A stretch of 64,000 nucleotides of DNA from Eledone cirrhosa (GCA_964016885.1 OZ024743.1:180742582-180806581), one strand, 5' to 3'. Shown: positions 47,201 to 61,100, numbered from the stretch's first letter. Translations and numbers: made by a program. The notes: a model not told the origin generated them from the sequence alone.

Positions 47201-50200
47201 TGTTGGTGGTGTTGTAGCTGTAGTTGTTGTTGTTGGTGGTGGTGTTGTTGTAGTTGTTGTTGGTGCTGCTGGTGTTGTTGTAGTTGTTGTTGGTGGCTGT
47301 GTTGTAGTTGTAGTTGTTGTTGGTGGTGGTGTTGTTGTTGTAGTTGTTGTTGGTGGTGGTCGTGGTGTTGTTGTTGTAGTTGTTGTAGATGGTGGTGTTG
47401 TAGTTGTAGTTGTTGTTGGTGGTGGTGTTGTAGTTGTAGTTGTTGTTGGTGGTGTTGTTGTTGTAGTTGTTGTTGGTGGCGGTGGTGGTGTTGTTGTTGT
47501 AGTTGTAGTTGTTGTTGGTGGTGGTGGTGTTGTTGTAGTTGTTGGTGGCGGTGGTGTTGTTGTTGTAGTTGTAGTTGTTTTTGGTGGTGGTGTTGTTGTA
47601 GTTGTTGTTGTTGGTGGTGGTGGTGTTGTTGTAGTTGTTGTTGGTGGTGGTGTTGTAGTTGTAGTTGTTGTTGGAGGTGGCGTTGTAGTTGTTGTTGTTG
47701 GTGGTGGTGTTGTAGTTGTTGTTGGTGGTGGTGGTGTTGTTGTAGTTGTTGTTGGTGGTGGTGTTGTAGTTGTAGTTGTTGTTGTTGGTGGTGGTGTTGT
47801 TGTAGTTGTTGTTGGTGGTGGTGGTGGCGTTGTTGTTGTAGTTGTTGGTGGTGGTGGTAGTTTTGTTGTTGTAGTTGTTGTTGGTGGTGGTGTTGTTGTT
47901 GTAGTTGTTGTTGGTGGCGGTGTTGTTGTTGTAGTTATTGTTGGTGGTGGTGTTGCTGTTGTAGTTGTTGTTGTTGTTGGTGGTGGCGTTGTTGTTGTAG
48001 TTGTTGGTGGTGGTGGTGTTGTTGTTGTAGTTGTTGTTGGTGTTGTAGTTGTAGTTGTTGTTGGTGGCGGTGTTGCTGTTGTAGTTGTTGTTGTTGGTGG
48101 TGGTGGTGTTGTTGTTGTAGTTGTTGTTGGTGGTGGTGTTGTTGTTGTAGTTGTTGTTGGTGGCGTTGTTGTTGTTGTAGTTGTTGTTGGTGGTGGTGGT
48201 GTTGTTGTAGTTGTTGTTGTGGTGGTGGTGTTGTTGTAGTTGTTGTTGGTGGTGGTGTTGTTGTCGTAGTTGTTGTTGGTGGTGGTGTTGTTGTTGTAGT
48301 TGTTGGTGGTGGTGGTGGTGTTGTAGTTGTAGTTGTTGGTGGTGGTGGTGGTGTTGTAGTTGTAGTTGTTGTTGGTGGTGGTGTTGTAGTTGTTGTAGTT
48401 GTTGTTGGTGGTGTTGTTGTTGTAGTTGTTGTTGTTGGTGGTGGTGTTGTAGTTGTAGTTGGTGGTGGTGTTGTTGTTGTAGTTGTAGTTGTTGTTGTAG
48501 GTGGTGTTGTTGTTGTAGTTGTTGTTGTTGGTGGTGGTGTTGTTGTAGTTGTTGTTGGTGGCGTTGTTGTAGTTGTAGTTGTTGTTGGTGGTGGTGTTGT
48601 TGTTGTTGTAGTTGTTGTTGGTGGTGGTGGTGGTGTTGTAGTTGTAGTTGTTGTTGGTGGTGGTGGTGTTGTAGTTGTAGTTGTTGTTGGTGGTGGTGTT
48701 GTAGTTGTAGTTGTTGTTGTAGGTGGTGTTGTTGTTGTAGTTGTTGTTGTTGGTGGTGATGTTGTTGTTGTAGTTGTTGTTGGTGGTGGTGGTGTTGTTG
48801 TAGTTGTTGTTGGTGGCGTTGTTGTAGTTGTAGTTGTTGTTGGTGGTGGTGTTGTTGTTGTTGTAGTTGTTGTTGGTGGTGGTGGTGTTGTTGTAGTTGT
48901 TGTTGTTGGTGGTGTTGTAGCTGTAGTTGTTGTTGGTGGTGGTGTTGTAGTTGTAGTTGTTGTTGGTGGTGGTGGTGTTGTAGTTGTTGTTGGTGGTGGT
49001 GTTGTAGCTGTAGTTGTTGTTGGTGGTGGTGTTGTAGTTGTAGTTGTTGTTGTAGGTTGTGTTGTTGTTGTTGTAGTTGTTGTTGTTGTTGGTGGTGTTG
49101 TAGTTGTTGTTGTTGTTGGTGGTGGTGGTGTTGTTGTAGTTGTTGTTGGTGCTGGTGGTGTTGTTGTAGTTGTTGTTGTTGGCGGTGTTGTAGTTGTAGT
49201 TGTTGTTGGTGGTGGTGTTGTTGTTGTAGTTGTTGTTGGTGGCAGTGGTGGTGTTGTTGTTGTTGTTGGTGGTGGTGTTGTAGTTGTAGTTGTTGTTGGT
49301 GGTGGTGTTGTTGTTGTAGTTGTAGTTGTTGTTGTAAGTGGTGTTGTTGTTGTAGTTGTTGTTGTTGGTGGTGGTGGTGTTGTAGTTGTAGTTGTTGGTG
49401 GTGGTGGTGTTGTTGTTGTTGTAGTTGTTGTTGGTGGTGGTGGTGTTGTTGTAGTTGTTGTTGTTGGTGGTGGTGTTGTTGTAGTTGTTGGTGGTGTTGT
49501 AGTTGTAGTTGTTGTTGTTGGTGGTGGTTGTGTTGTTGTAGTTGTTGTTGTTGGTGGTGGTGTTGTAGTCGTAGTTGTTGTTGTTGGGGGTGGTGTTGTA
49601 GTTGTAGTTGTTGGTGGTGGTGGTGTTGTAGTTGTAGTTGTTGTTGGTGGCGGTGTTGTTGTTGTAGTTGTTGTTGGTGGTGGTGGTGGTGTTGTTGTTG
49701 TAGTTGTTGTTGGTGCTGGTGGTGTTGTTGTAGTTGTTGTTGGTGCTGGTGGTGTTGTTGTAGTTGTTGTTGGTGGTGGTGTTGTTGTTGTAGTTGTTGT
49801 TGGTGGTGGTGGTTTTGTTGTTGTAGTTGTTGTTGGTGGTGGTGTTGTAGTTGTAGTTGTTGTTGGTGGTGGTGTTGTTGTTGTAGTTGTTGTTGGTGGT
49901 GGTGGTGGTTTTGTTGTTGTAGTTGTTGTTGGTGGTGGTGTTGTAGTTGTAGTTGTTGTTGGTGGTGGTGTTGTAGTTGTAGTTGTTGTTGGTGGTGGTG
50001 TTGTTGTTGTAGTTGTTGTTGGTGGTGGTGGTGGTTTTGTTGTTGTAGTTGTTGTTGGTGGTGGTGTTGTAGTTGTAGTTGTTGTTGGTGGCGGTGTTGT
50101 AGTTGTAGTTGTTGTTGGTGGTGGTGTTGTTGTTGTAGTTGTTGTTGGTGGTGGTGGTGGTTTTGTTGTTGTAGTTGTTGTTGGTGGTGGTGTTGTAGTT

Positions 50201-50688
50201 GTAGTTGTTGTTGGTGGTGGTGTTGTAGTTGTAGTTGTTGTTGGTGGTGGTGTTGTTGTTGTAGTTGTTGTTGGTGGCAGTGGTGGTGTTGTTGTTGTAG
50301 TTGTAGTTGTTGTTGGTGGTGGTGGTGTTGTTGTAGTTGTTGGTGGCGGTGGTGTTGTTGTTGTAGTTGTAGTTGTTGTTGGTGGTGTTGTAGTTGTAGT
50401 TGTTGTTGGTGGTGGTGTTGTAGTTGTAGTTGTTGTTGGTGGTGGTGTTGTAGTTGTAGTTGTTGTTGGTGGTGGTGTTGTTGGTGTTGTTGTTGTTGTT
50501 GTTGTTGTTGTAGTTGTAGTTATTGTTGGTGGTGGTGTTGTAGTTGTAGTTGTTGGTGGTGGTGTTGTAGTTGTAGTTGTTGTTGGTGGTGGTGTTGTTG
50601 TTGTTGTTGTTGGTGGTGGTGTTGTTGTTGTTGTAGTTGTAGTTGTTGTTGGTGGCGGTGTTGTAGTTGTAGTTGTTGTTGATGGCGG
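39775..50688. repeat. 10,914-base higher-order unit, copy 1
   Basis: This unit joins one A-type block (about 39900-44200) to one abc block with deletion markers at 44229 (a), 46469 (b) and 48220 (c). All of it recurs 10,914 bases downstream. The left edge is placed where GGTGGTGGTGTTG in this copy is replaced by GATGGCGGTGTTG at the corresponding place just before copy 2 (about 50687). The unit contains three one-base losses, yet its total length is 3 x 3,638, so the outgoing phase equals the incoming phase. Confidence 0.9.
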
Positions 50689-53600
50689 TGTTGTTGTTGT
50701 AGTTGTTGTTGGTGGTGGTGGTGGTGTTGTAGTTGTAGTTGTAGTTGTTGTTGGTGGTGGTGTTGTAGTTGTAGTTGTTGTTGGTGGTGGTGTTGTTGTT
50801 GTAGTTGTTGTTGGTGGCAGTGGTGGTGTTGTTGTTGTAGTTGTAGTTGTTGTTGGTGGTGGTGTTGTTGTAGTTGTTGGTGGCGGAGGTGTTGTTGTTG
50901 TAGTTGTAGTTGTTGTTGGTGGTGTTGTAGTTGTAGTTGTTGTTGGTGGTGGTGTTGTAGTTGTAGTTGTTGTTGGTGGTGTTCTTGTTGTCGTAGTTTT
51001 AGTTGTTGTTGGTGTTGTAGTTGTAGTTGTTGTTGGTGGTGGTGTTGTAGTTGTAGTTGTTGTTGGTGTTGTAGTTGTAGTTGTTGTTGGTGGTGGTGTT
51101 GTAGTTGTTGTTGGTGGTGGTGTTGTTGTAGTTGTTGTTGGTGGCGGTGTTGTAGTTGTAGTTGTTGTTGGTGGTGTTGTTGTTGTTGTAGTTGTAGTTG
51201 TTGGTGTTGAAGTTGTTGTTGGTGGTGGTGGTGTTGTTGTAGTTGTTGTTGGTGGCGGTGTTGTAGTTGTAGTTGTTGTTGGTGGTGTTGTTGTTGTTGT
51301 AGTTGTTGTTGGTGTTGTAGTTGTAGTTGTTGCTGGTGGTGGTGTTGTTGTTGTAGTTGTTGTTGGTGGTGGTGTTGTAGTTGTTGTTGGTGGTGGTGGT
51401 GTAGTTGTAGTTGGTGGTGGTGGTGGTGTTGTTGTTGTAGTTGTAGTTGTTTTTGTTGGTGGTGTTGTAGTTGTTGTTGGTGGTGGTTGTGGTGTTGTTG
51501 TTGTAGTTGTAGTTGTTAGTGGTGGTGTTGTAGTTGTTGTTGGTGGCGGTGTTGTAGTTGTAGTTGTTGTTGGTGGTGTTGTTGTTGTTGTAGTTGTAGT
51601 TGTTGGTGTTGTAGTTGTTGTTGGTGGTGGTGGTGTTGTTGTAGTTGTTGTTGGTGGCGGTGTTGTAGTTGTAGTTGTTGTTGGTGGTGTTGTTGTTGTT
51701 GTAGTTGTTGTTGGTGTTGTAGTTGTAGTTGTTGCTGGTGGTGGTGTTGTTGTTGTAGTTGTTGTTGGTGGTGGTGTTGTAGTTGTAGTTGGTGGTGGTG
51801 GTGGTGTTGTTGTTGTAGTTGTAGTTGTTGTTGTTGGTGGTGTTGTAGTTGTTGTTGGTGGTGGTTGTGGTGTTGTTGTTGTAGTTGTAGTTGTTAGTGG
51901 TGGTGTTGTAGTTGTTGTTGGTGGCGGTGTTGTAGTTGTAGTTGTTGTTGGTGGTGTTGTTGTTGTTGTAGTTGTAGTTGTTGGTGTTGTAGGTGTTGTT
52001 GGTGGTGGTGTTGTTGTAGTTGTTGTTGGTGGCGGTGTTGTAGTTGTTGTTGGTGGTGGTGTTGTTGTCGTAGTTGTAGTTGTTGTTGGTGTTGTAGTTG
52101 TAGTTGTTGCTGGTGGCGGTGTTGTTGTTGTAGTTGTTGTTGGTGGTGGTCGTGTTGTTGTTGTAGTTGTTGTTGGTGGTGGTGTTGTAGTTGTAGTTGT
52201 TGTTGGTGGTGGTGTTGTAGTTGTAGTTGGTGGTGGTGGTGGTGTTGTTGTTGTAGTTGTAATTGTTGTTGTTGGTGGTGTTGTAGTTGTTGTTGGTGGT
52301 GGTGGTGGTGTTGTTGTTGTAGTTGTAGTTGTTGTTAGTGGTGGTGTTGTAGTTGTAGTTGTAGTTGTTGTTAGTGGTGGTGTTGTAGTTGTAGTTGTTG
52401 TTGGTGGTGTTGTTGTTGTAGTTGTTGTTGGTGGTGGTGGTGGTGTTGTTGTTGTAGTTGTAGTTGTTGGTGTTGGTGGTGTTGTAGTTGTAGTTGTTGT
52501 TGGTGGTGGTGTTGCAGTTGTAGTTGTTGGTGGTGGTGTTGTAGTTGTAGTTGTTGTTGGTGGTGGTGTTGTTGTTGTAGTTGTTGTTGGTGGTGGTGTT
52601 GTAGTTGTAGTTGTTGGTGGTGGTGGTGTTGTAGTTGTAGTTGTTGTTGGTGGCGTTGTTGTAGTTGTTGTTGGTGGTGGTGGTGGTGTTGTTGTTGTAG
52701 TTGTTGTTGGTGGTGGTGGTGGTGTTGTAGTTGTAGTTGTAGTTGTTGTTGGTGGTGGTGTTGTAGTTGTAGTTGTTGTTGGTGGTGGTGTTGTAGTTGT
52801 AGTTGTTGGTGTTGGTGGTGTTGTAGTTGTAGTTGTTGTTGGTGGTGGTGTTGTAGTTGTAGTTGTTGTTGGTGGTGGTGTTGTAGTTGTTGTTGTTGTT
52901 GGTGGTGTTGTTGTTGTAGTTGTTGTTGGTGGTGGTGTTGTAGTTGTAGTTGTTGGTGTTGGTGGTGTTGTTGTTGTAGTTGTTGTTGGTGGTGGTGTTG
53001 TAGTTGTAGTTGTTGTTGGTGGTGGTGTTGTAGTTGTAGTTGTTGTTGGTGGTGGTGTTGTAGTTGTTGTTGTTGTTGGTGGTGTTGTTGTTGTAGTTGT
53101 TGTTGGTGGCGGTGTTGTAGTTGTAGTTGTTGTTGGTGGTGTTGTTGTTGTTGTAGTTGTTGTTGGTGGTGGTGTTGTAATTGTAGTTGGTGGTGGCGGT
53201 GTTGTTGTTGTTGTAGTTGTTGTTGGTTGTGGTGTTGTTGTTGTAGTTGTTGTTGGTGGCGGTGTTGTAGTTGTAGTTGGTGGTGGCGGTGTTGTTGTTG
53301 TTGTAGTTGTTGTTGGTGGTGGTGTTGTTGTTGTAGTTGTTGTTGTTGTTGGTGGTGTTGTAGTTGTAGTTGTTGTTGGTGGTGTTGTTGTTGTAGTTGA
53401 TGTTGGTGGTGGTGGTTTTGTTGTTGTAGTTGTTGTTGGTGGCGGTGTTGTAGTTGTAGTTGTTGTTGGTGGTGTTGTTGTTGTTGTAGTTGTTGTTGGT
53501 GGTGGTGTTGTAGTTGTATTTGTTGTTGGGGGTGGTGTTGTAGTTGTAGTTGTTGGTGGCGGTGGTGTTGTAGTTGTAGATGTTGGTGGTGGTGTTGTAG

Positions 53601-55062
53601 TTGTAGTTGTTGTTGGTGGTGGTGTTGTAGTTGTAGTTGTTGTTGGTGGTGGTGTTGTAGTTGTAGTTGTTGTTGGTGGTGGTGTTGTAGTTGTTGTTGT
53701 TGGTGGTGTTGTTGTTGTTGTTGTTGTTGGTGGTGGCGGTGTTGTAGTTGTAGTTGTTGTTGGTGGTGTTGTTGTTGTAGTTGTAGTTGTTGTTGGTAGT
53801 GTTGTTGTTGTTGTAGTTGTAGTTGTTGGTGTTGTAGTTGTTGTTGGTGGTGGTGTTGTTGTTGTAGTTGTAGTTGTTGGTGTTGTAGGTGTTGTTGGTG
53901 GTGGTGTTGTTGTAGTTGTTGTTGGTGGCGGTGTTGTAGTTGTAGTTGTTGTTGGTGGTGTTGTTGTTGTCGTAGTTGTAGTTGTTGGTGTTGTAGGTGT
54001 TGTTGGTGGTGGTGTTGTTGTAGTTGTTGTTGGTGGCGGTGTTGTAGTTGTAGTTGTTGTTGGTGGTGTTGTTGTTGTTGTAGTTGTAGTTGTTGGTGTT
54101 GTAGGTGTTGTTGGTGGTGGTGTTGTTGTAGTTGTTGTTGGTGGCGGTGTTGTAGTTGTAGTTGTTGTTGGTGGTGTTGTTGTTGTCGTAGTTGTAGTTG
54201 TTGTTGGTGTTGTAGTTGTAGTTGTTGCTGGTGGCGGTGTTGTTGTTGTAGTTGTTGTTGGTGGTGGTCGTGTTGTTGTTGTAGTTGTTGTTGGTGGTGG
54301 TGTTGTAGTTGTAGTTGTTGTTGGTGGTGGTGTTGTAGTTGTAGTTGGTGGTGGTGGTGGTTTTGTTGTTGTAGTTGTAGTTGTTGTTGTTGGTGGTGTT
54401 GTAGTTGTTGTTGGTGGTGGTGGTGGTGTTGTTGTTGTAGTTGTAGTTGTTGTTAGTGGTGGTGTTGTAGTTGTAGTTGTAGTTGTTGTTAGTGGTGGTG
54501 TTGTAGTTGTAGTTGTTGTTGGTGGTGTTGTTGTTGTAGTTGTTGTTGGTGGTGGTGGTGGTGTTGTTGTTGTAGTTGTAGTTGTTGGTGTTGGTGGTGT
54601 TGTAGTTGTAGTTGTTGTTGGTGGTGGTGTTGTAGTTGTAGTTGTTGGTGGTGGTGTTGTAGTTGTAGTTGTTGTTGGTGGTGGTGTTGTTGTTGTAGTT
54701 GTTGTTGGTGGTGGTGTTGTAGTTGTAGTTGTTGGTGGTGGTGGTGTTGTAGTTGTAGTTGTTGTTGGTGGTGGTGTTGTTGTTGTAGTTGTTGTTGGTG
54801 GTGGTGGTGTTGTTGTAGTTGTAGTTGTAGTTGTTGTTGGTGGTGGTGTTGTAGTTGTAGTTGTTGTTGGTGGTGGTGTTGTAGTTGTAGTTGTTGTTGT
54901 TGGTGGTGTTGTAGTTGTAGTTGTTGTTGTTGGTGGTGGTGGTGTTGTAGTTGTAGTTGTTGGTGTTGGTGGTGTTGTAGTTGTAGTTGTTGTTGGTGGT
55001 GGTGTTGTAGTTGTAGTTGTTGTTGGTGGTGGTGTTGTAGTTGTAGTTGTTGTTGGTGGTGG

Positions 55063-55101
<39 letters not shown>

Positions 55102-58100
55102 AGTTGTTGTTGGTGGTGGTGGTGTTGTTGTAGTTGATGTTGTGGTGGTGGTGTTGTTGTAGTTGTTGTTGGTGGTGGTGTTGTTGTTGTAGTTGTTGTT
55201 GGTGGTGGTGTTGTAGTTGTAGTTGTTGGTGGTGGTGGTGGTGTTGTAGTTGTAGTTGTTGTTGGTGGTGGTGTTGTAGTTGTTGTAGTTGTTGTTGGTG
55301 GTGTTGTTGTTGTAGTTGTAGTTGTTGTTGTAGGTGGTGTTGTTGTTGTAGTTGTTGTTGTTGGTGGTGGTGTTGTAGTTGTAGTTGTAGTTGTTGTTGG
55401 TGGTGGTGGTGTTGTTGTAGTTGTTGTTGGTGGCGTTGTTGTAGTTGTAGTTGTTGTTGTTGGTGGTGTTGTTGTTGTTGTAGTTGTTGTTGGTGATGGT
55501 GGTGTTGTTGTAGTTGTTGTTGGTGGTGGTGGTGTTGTAGTTGTAGTTGTTGTTGGTGGTGGTGTTGTAGTTGTAGTTGTTGTTGGTGGTGGTGGTGTTG
55601 TAGTTGTAGTTGTTGTTGGTGGTGGTGTTGTAGTTGTAGTTGTTGTTGTAGGTGGTGTTGTTGTTGTTGTAGTTGTTGTTGTTGGTGGTGGTGTTGTTGT
55701 TGTAGTTGTTGTTGGTGGTGGTGGTGTTGTTGTAGTTGTTGTTGGTGGCGTTGTTGTAGTTGTTGTAGTTGTTGTTGGTGGTGGTGTTGTTGTTGTAGTT
55801 GTTGTTGGTGGTGGTGTTGTAGTTGTAGATGTTGTTGGTGGTGGTGTTGTTGTTGTAGTTGTTGGTGGTGGTGCTGTTGTTGTTGTTGTAGTTGTTGTTG
55901 GTGGTGGTGTTGTTCTTGTAGTTGTTGTTGTTGGTGGTGGTGTTGTTGTTGTTGTAGTTGTTGTTGGTGGTGGTGGTGTTGTAGTTGTAGTTGTTGTTGG
56001 TGGTGGTGTTGTAGCTGTAGTTGTTGTTGGTGGTGGTGTTGTAGTTGTAGTTGTTGTTGTAGGTGGTGTTGTTGTTGTTGTAGTTGTTGTTGTTGGTGGT
56101 GTTGTTGTTGTTGTAGTTGTTGTTGGTGGTGGTGTTGTTGTTGTAGTTGTTGTTGGTGGTGGTGTTGTAGTTGTAGATGTTGTTGGTGGTGGTGTTGTTG
56201 TTGTAGTTGTTGGTGGTGGTGCTGTTGTTGTTGTTGTAGTTGTTGTTGGTGGTGGTGTTGTTGTTGTAGTTGTTGTTGTTGGTGGTGTTGTAGTTGTAGA
56301 TGTTGTTGGTGGTGGTGTTGTAGTTGTGGTTGTTGGTGGTGGTGTTGTTGTAGTTGTAGTTGGTGGTGGTGGTGTTGTTGTAATTGTTGTTGGTGGTGGT
56401 GTTGTAGTTGTAGTTGTTGTTGGAGGTGGTGTTGTAGTTGTTGTTGTTGGTGGTGGTGTTGTAGTTGTTGTTGGTGGTGGTGGTGTTGTTGTAGTTGTTG
56501 TTGGTGGTGGTGTTGTAGTTGTAGTTGTTGTTGTTGGTGGTGGTGTTGTTGTAGTTGTAGTTGTTGTTGTTGGTGGTGTTGTTGTTGTTGTAGTTGTTGT
56601 TGGTGGTGGTGGTGTTGTTGTAGTTGTTGTTGGTGGTGGTGATGTTGTAGTTGTAGTTGTTGTTGGTGGTGGTGTTGTAGTTGTAGTTGTTGTTGGTGGT
56701 GGTGGTGTTGTAGTTGTAGTTGTTGTTGGTGGTGGTGTTGTAGTTGTAGTTGTTGTTGTAGGTGGTGCTGTTGTTGTTGTAGTTGTTGTTGTTGGTGGTG
56801 GTGTTGTTGTTGTAGTTGTTGTTGGTGGTGCTGTTGTTGTTGTTGTAGTTGTTGTTGGTGGTGGTGTTGTTGTTGTAGTTGTTGTTGTTGGTGGTGTTGT
56901 AGTTGTAGTTGTTGTTGGTGGTGGTGTTGTAGTTGTAGTTGTTGTTGGTGGTGGTGGTGGTGTTGTTGTTGTAGTTGTTGTTGGTGGTGGTGGTGTTGTT
57001 GTAGTTGTTGTTGTTGGTGGTGGTGTTGTAGTTGTTGTTGTTGGTGGTGGTGTTGTAGTTGTTGTTGGTGGTGGTGTTGTTGTTGCAGTTGTTGTTGGTG
57101 GTGGTGTTGCTGTTGTAGTTGTTGTTGTTGGTGGTGGTGGTGTTGTTGTTGTAGTTGTTGGTGGTGGTGGTGTTGTTGTTGTAGGTGTTGTTGGTGGTGG
57201 TGTTGTAGTTGTAGTTGTTGTTGGTGGCGGTGTTGCTGTTGTAGTTGTTGTTGTTGGTGGTGGTGGTGGTGTTGTTGTTGTAGTTGTTGTTGGTGGTGGT
57301 GTTGTTGTTGTAGTTGTTGTTGGTGGCGGTGTTGTTGTTGTAGTTGTTGCTGGTGGTGGTGGTGTTGTTGTAGTTGTTGTTGTGGTGGTGGTGTTGTTGT
57401 ACTTGTTGTTGGTGGTGGTGTTGTTGTTGTAGTTGTTGTTGGTGGTGGTGTTGTAGTTGTAGTTGTTGGTGGTGGTGGTGGTGTTGTAGTTGTAGTTGTT
57501 GGTGGTGGTGTTGTAGTTGTAGTTGTTGTTGGTGGTGTTGTTGTTGTAGTTGTTGTAGTTGGTGGTGGTGTTGTTGTTGTTGTTGTAGGTTGTGTTGTTG
57601 TTGTAGTTGTTGTTGTTGGTGGTGTTGTTGTTGTTGTAGTTGTAGTTGTTGTTGGTGGTGGTGGTGTTGTTGTAGTTGTTGGTGGTGGTGTTGTTGTTGT
57701 TGTAGTTGTTGTTGGTGGTGGTGGTGTTGTTGTAGTTGTTGTTGGTGGTGGTGGTGTTGTAGTTGTAGTTGTTGTTGGTGGTGGTGTTGTAGTTGTAGTT
57801 TGTGGTGGTGTTGTAGTTGTAGTTGTTGTTGGTGGTGGTGTTGTTGTTGTAGTTGTAGTTGTTGTTGTAGGTGGTATTGTTGTTGTAGTTGTTGTTGTTG
57901 GTGGTGGTGGTGTTGTAGTTGTAGTTGTTGGTGGTGGTGGTGTTGTTGTTGTTGTAGTTGTTGTTGGTGGTGGTGGTGTTGTTGTAGTTGTTGTTGTTGG
58001 TGGTGGTGTTGTTGTAGTTGTTGGTGGTGTTGTAGTTGTAGTTGGTGGTGTTGATAGTGGTGGTGTTGTTGTAGTTGTTGTTGTTGGTGGTGGTGTTGTA

Positions 58101-61100
58101 GTTGTAGTTGTTGTTGTTGGTGGTGTTGTAGCTGTAGTTGTTGTTGTTGGTGGTGGTGTTGTTGTAGTTGTTGTTGGTGCTGCTGGTGTTGTTGTAGTTG
58201 TTGTTGGTGGCTGTGTTGTAGTTGTAGTTGTTGTTGGTGGTGGTGTTGTTGTTGTAGTTGTTGTTGGTGGTGGTCGTGGTGTTGTTGTTGTAGTTGTTGT
58301 AGATGGTGGTGTTGTAGTTGTAGTTGTTGTTGGTGGTGGTGTTGTAGTTGTAGTTGTTGTTGGTGGTGTTGTTGTTGTAGTTGTTGTTGGTGGCGGTGGT
58401 GGTGTTGTTGTTGTAGTTGTAGTTGTTGTTGGTGGTGGTGGTGTTGTTGTAGTTGTTGGTGGCGGTGGTGTTGTTGTTGTAGTTGTAGTTGTTTTTGGTG
58501 GTGGTGTTGTTGTAGTTGTTGTTGTTGGTGGTGGTGGTGTTGTTGTAGTTGTTGTTGGTGGTGGTGTTGTAGTTGTAGTTGTTGTTGGAGGTGGCGTTGT
58601 AGTTGTTGTTGTTGGTGGTGGTGTTGTAGTTGTTGTTGGTGGTGGTGGTGTTGTTGTAGTTGTTGTTGGTGGTGGTGTTGTAGTTGTAGTTGTTGTTGTT
58701 GGTGGTGGTGTTGTTGTAGTTGTTGTTGGTGGTGGTGGTGGCGTTGTTGTTGTAGTTGTTGGTGGTGGTGGTAGTTTTGTTGTTGTAGTTGTTGTTGGTG
58801 GTGGTGTTGTTGTTGTAGTTGTTGTTGGTGGCGGTGTTGTTGTTGTAGTTATTGTTGGTGGTGGTGTTGCTGTTGTAGTTGTTGTTGTTGTTGGTGGTGG
58901 CGTTGTTGTTGTAGTTGTTGGTGGTGGTGGTGTTGTTGTTGTAGTTGTTGTTGGTGTTGTAGTTGTAGTTGTTGTTGGTGGCGGTGTTGCTGTTGTAGTT
59001 GTTGTTGTTGGTGGTGGTGGTGTTGTTGTTGTAGTTGTTGTTGGTGGTGGTGTTGTTGTTGTAGTTGTTGTTGGTGGCGTTGTTGTTGTTGTAGTTGTTG
59101 TTGGTGGTGGTGGTGTTGTTGTAGTTGTTGTTGTGGTGGTGGTGTTGTTGTAGTTGTTGTTGGTGGTGGTGTTGTTGTCGTAGTTGTTGTTGGTGGTGGT
59201 GTTGTTGTTGTAGTTGTTGGTGGTGGTGGTGGTGTTGTAGTTGTAGTTGTTGGTGGTGGTGGTGGTGTTGTAGTTGTAGTTGTTGTTGGTGGTGGTGTTG
59301 TAGTTGTTGTAGTTGTTGTTGGTGGTGTTGTTGTTGTAGTTGTTGTTGTTGGTGGTGGTGTTGTAGTTGTAGTTGGTGGTGGTGTTGTTGTTGTAGTTGT
59401 AGTTGTTGTTGTAGGTGGTGTTGTTGTTGTAGTTGTTGTTGTTGGTGGTGGTGTTGTTGTAGTTGTTGTTGGTGGCGTTGTTGTAGTTGTAGTTGTTGTT
59501 GGTGGTGGTGTTGTTGTTGTTGTAGTTGTTGTTGGTGGTGGTGGTGGTGTTGTAGTTGTAGTTGTTGTTGGTGGTGGTGGTGTTGTAGTTGTAGTTGTTG
59601 TTGGTGGTGGTGTTGTAGTTGTAGTTGTTGTTGTAGGTGGTGTTGTTGTTGTAGTTGTTGTTGTTGGTGGTGATGTTGTTGTTGTAGTTGTTGTTGGTGG
59701 TGGTGGTGTTGTTGTAGTTGTTGTTGGTGGCGTTGTTGTAGTTGTAGTTGTTGTTGGTGGTGGTGTTGTTGTTGTTGTAGTTGTTGTTGGTGGTGGTGGT
59801 GTTGTTGTAGTTGTTGTTGTTGGTGGTGTTGTAGCTGTAGTTGTTGTTGGTGGTGGTGTTGTAGTTGTAGTTGTTGTTGGTGGTGGTGGTGTTGTAGTTG
59901 TTGTTGGTGGTGGTGTTGTAGCTGTAGTTGTTGTTGGTGGTGGTGTTGTAGTTGTAGTTGTTGTTGTAGGTTGTGTTGTTGTTGTTGTAGTTGTTGTTGT
60001 TGTTGGTGGTGTTGTAGTTGTTGTTGTTGTTGGTGGTGGTGGTGTTGTTGTAGTTGTTGTTGGTGCTGGTGGTGTTGTTGTAGTTGTTGTTGTTGGCGGT
60101 GTTGTAGTTGTAGTTGTTGTTGGTGGTGGTGTTGTTGTTGTAGTTGTTGTTGGTGGCAGTGGTGGTGTTGTTGTTGTTGTTGGTGGTGGTGTTGTAGTTG
60201 TAGTTGTTGTTGGTGGTGGTGTTGTTGTTGTAGTTGTAGTTGTTGTTGTAAGTGGTGTTGTTGTTGTAGTTGTTGTTGTTGGTGGTGGTGGTGTTGTAGT
60301 TGTAGTTGTTGGTGGTGGTGGTGTTGTTGTTGTTGTAGTTGTTGTTGGTGGTGGTGGTGTTGTTGTAGTTGTTGTTGTTGGTGGTGGTGTTGTTGTAGTT
60401 GTTGGTGGTGTTGTAGTTGTAGTTGTTGTTGTTGGTGGTGGTTGTGTTGTTGTAGTTGTTGTTGTTGGTGGTGGTGTTGTAGTCGTAGTTGTTGTTGTTG
60501 GGGGTGGTGTTGTAGTTGTAGTTGTTGGTGGTGGTGGTGTTGTAGTTGTAGTTGTTGTTGGTGGCGGTGTTGTTGTTGTAGTTGTTGTTGGTGGTGGTGG
60601 TGGTGTTGTTGTTGTAGTTGTTGTTGGTGCTGGTGGTGTTGTTGTAGTTGTTGTTGGTGCTGGTGGTGTTGTTGTAGTTGTTGTTGGTGGTGGTGTTGTT
60701 GTTGTAGTTGTTGTTGGTGGTGGTGGTTTTGTTGTTGTAGTTGTTGTTGGTGGTGGTGTTGTAGTTGTAGTTGTTGTTGGTGGTGGTGTTGTTGTTGTAG
60801 TTGTTGTTGGTGGTGGTGGTGGTTTTGTTGTTGTAGTTGTTGTTGGTGGTGGTGTTGTAGTTGTAGTTGTTGTTGGTGGTGGTGTTGTAGTTGTAGTTGT
60901 TGTTGGTGGTGGTGTTGTTGTTGTAGTTGTTGTTGGTGGTGGTGGTGGTTTTGTTGTTGTAGTTGTTGTTGGTGGTGGTGTTGTAGTTGTAGTTGTTGTT
61001 GGTGGCGGTGTTGTAGTTGTAGTTGTTGTTGGTGGTGGTGTTGTTGTTGTAGTTGTTGTTGGTGGTGGTGGTGGTTTTGTTGTTGTAGTTGTTGTTGGTG

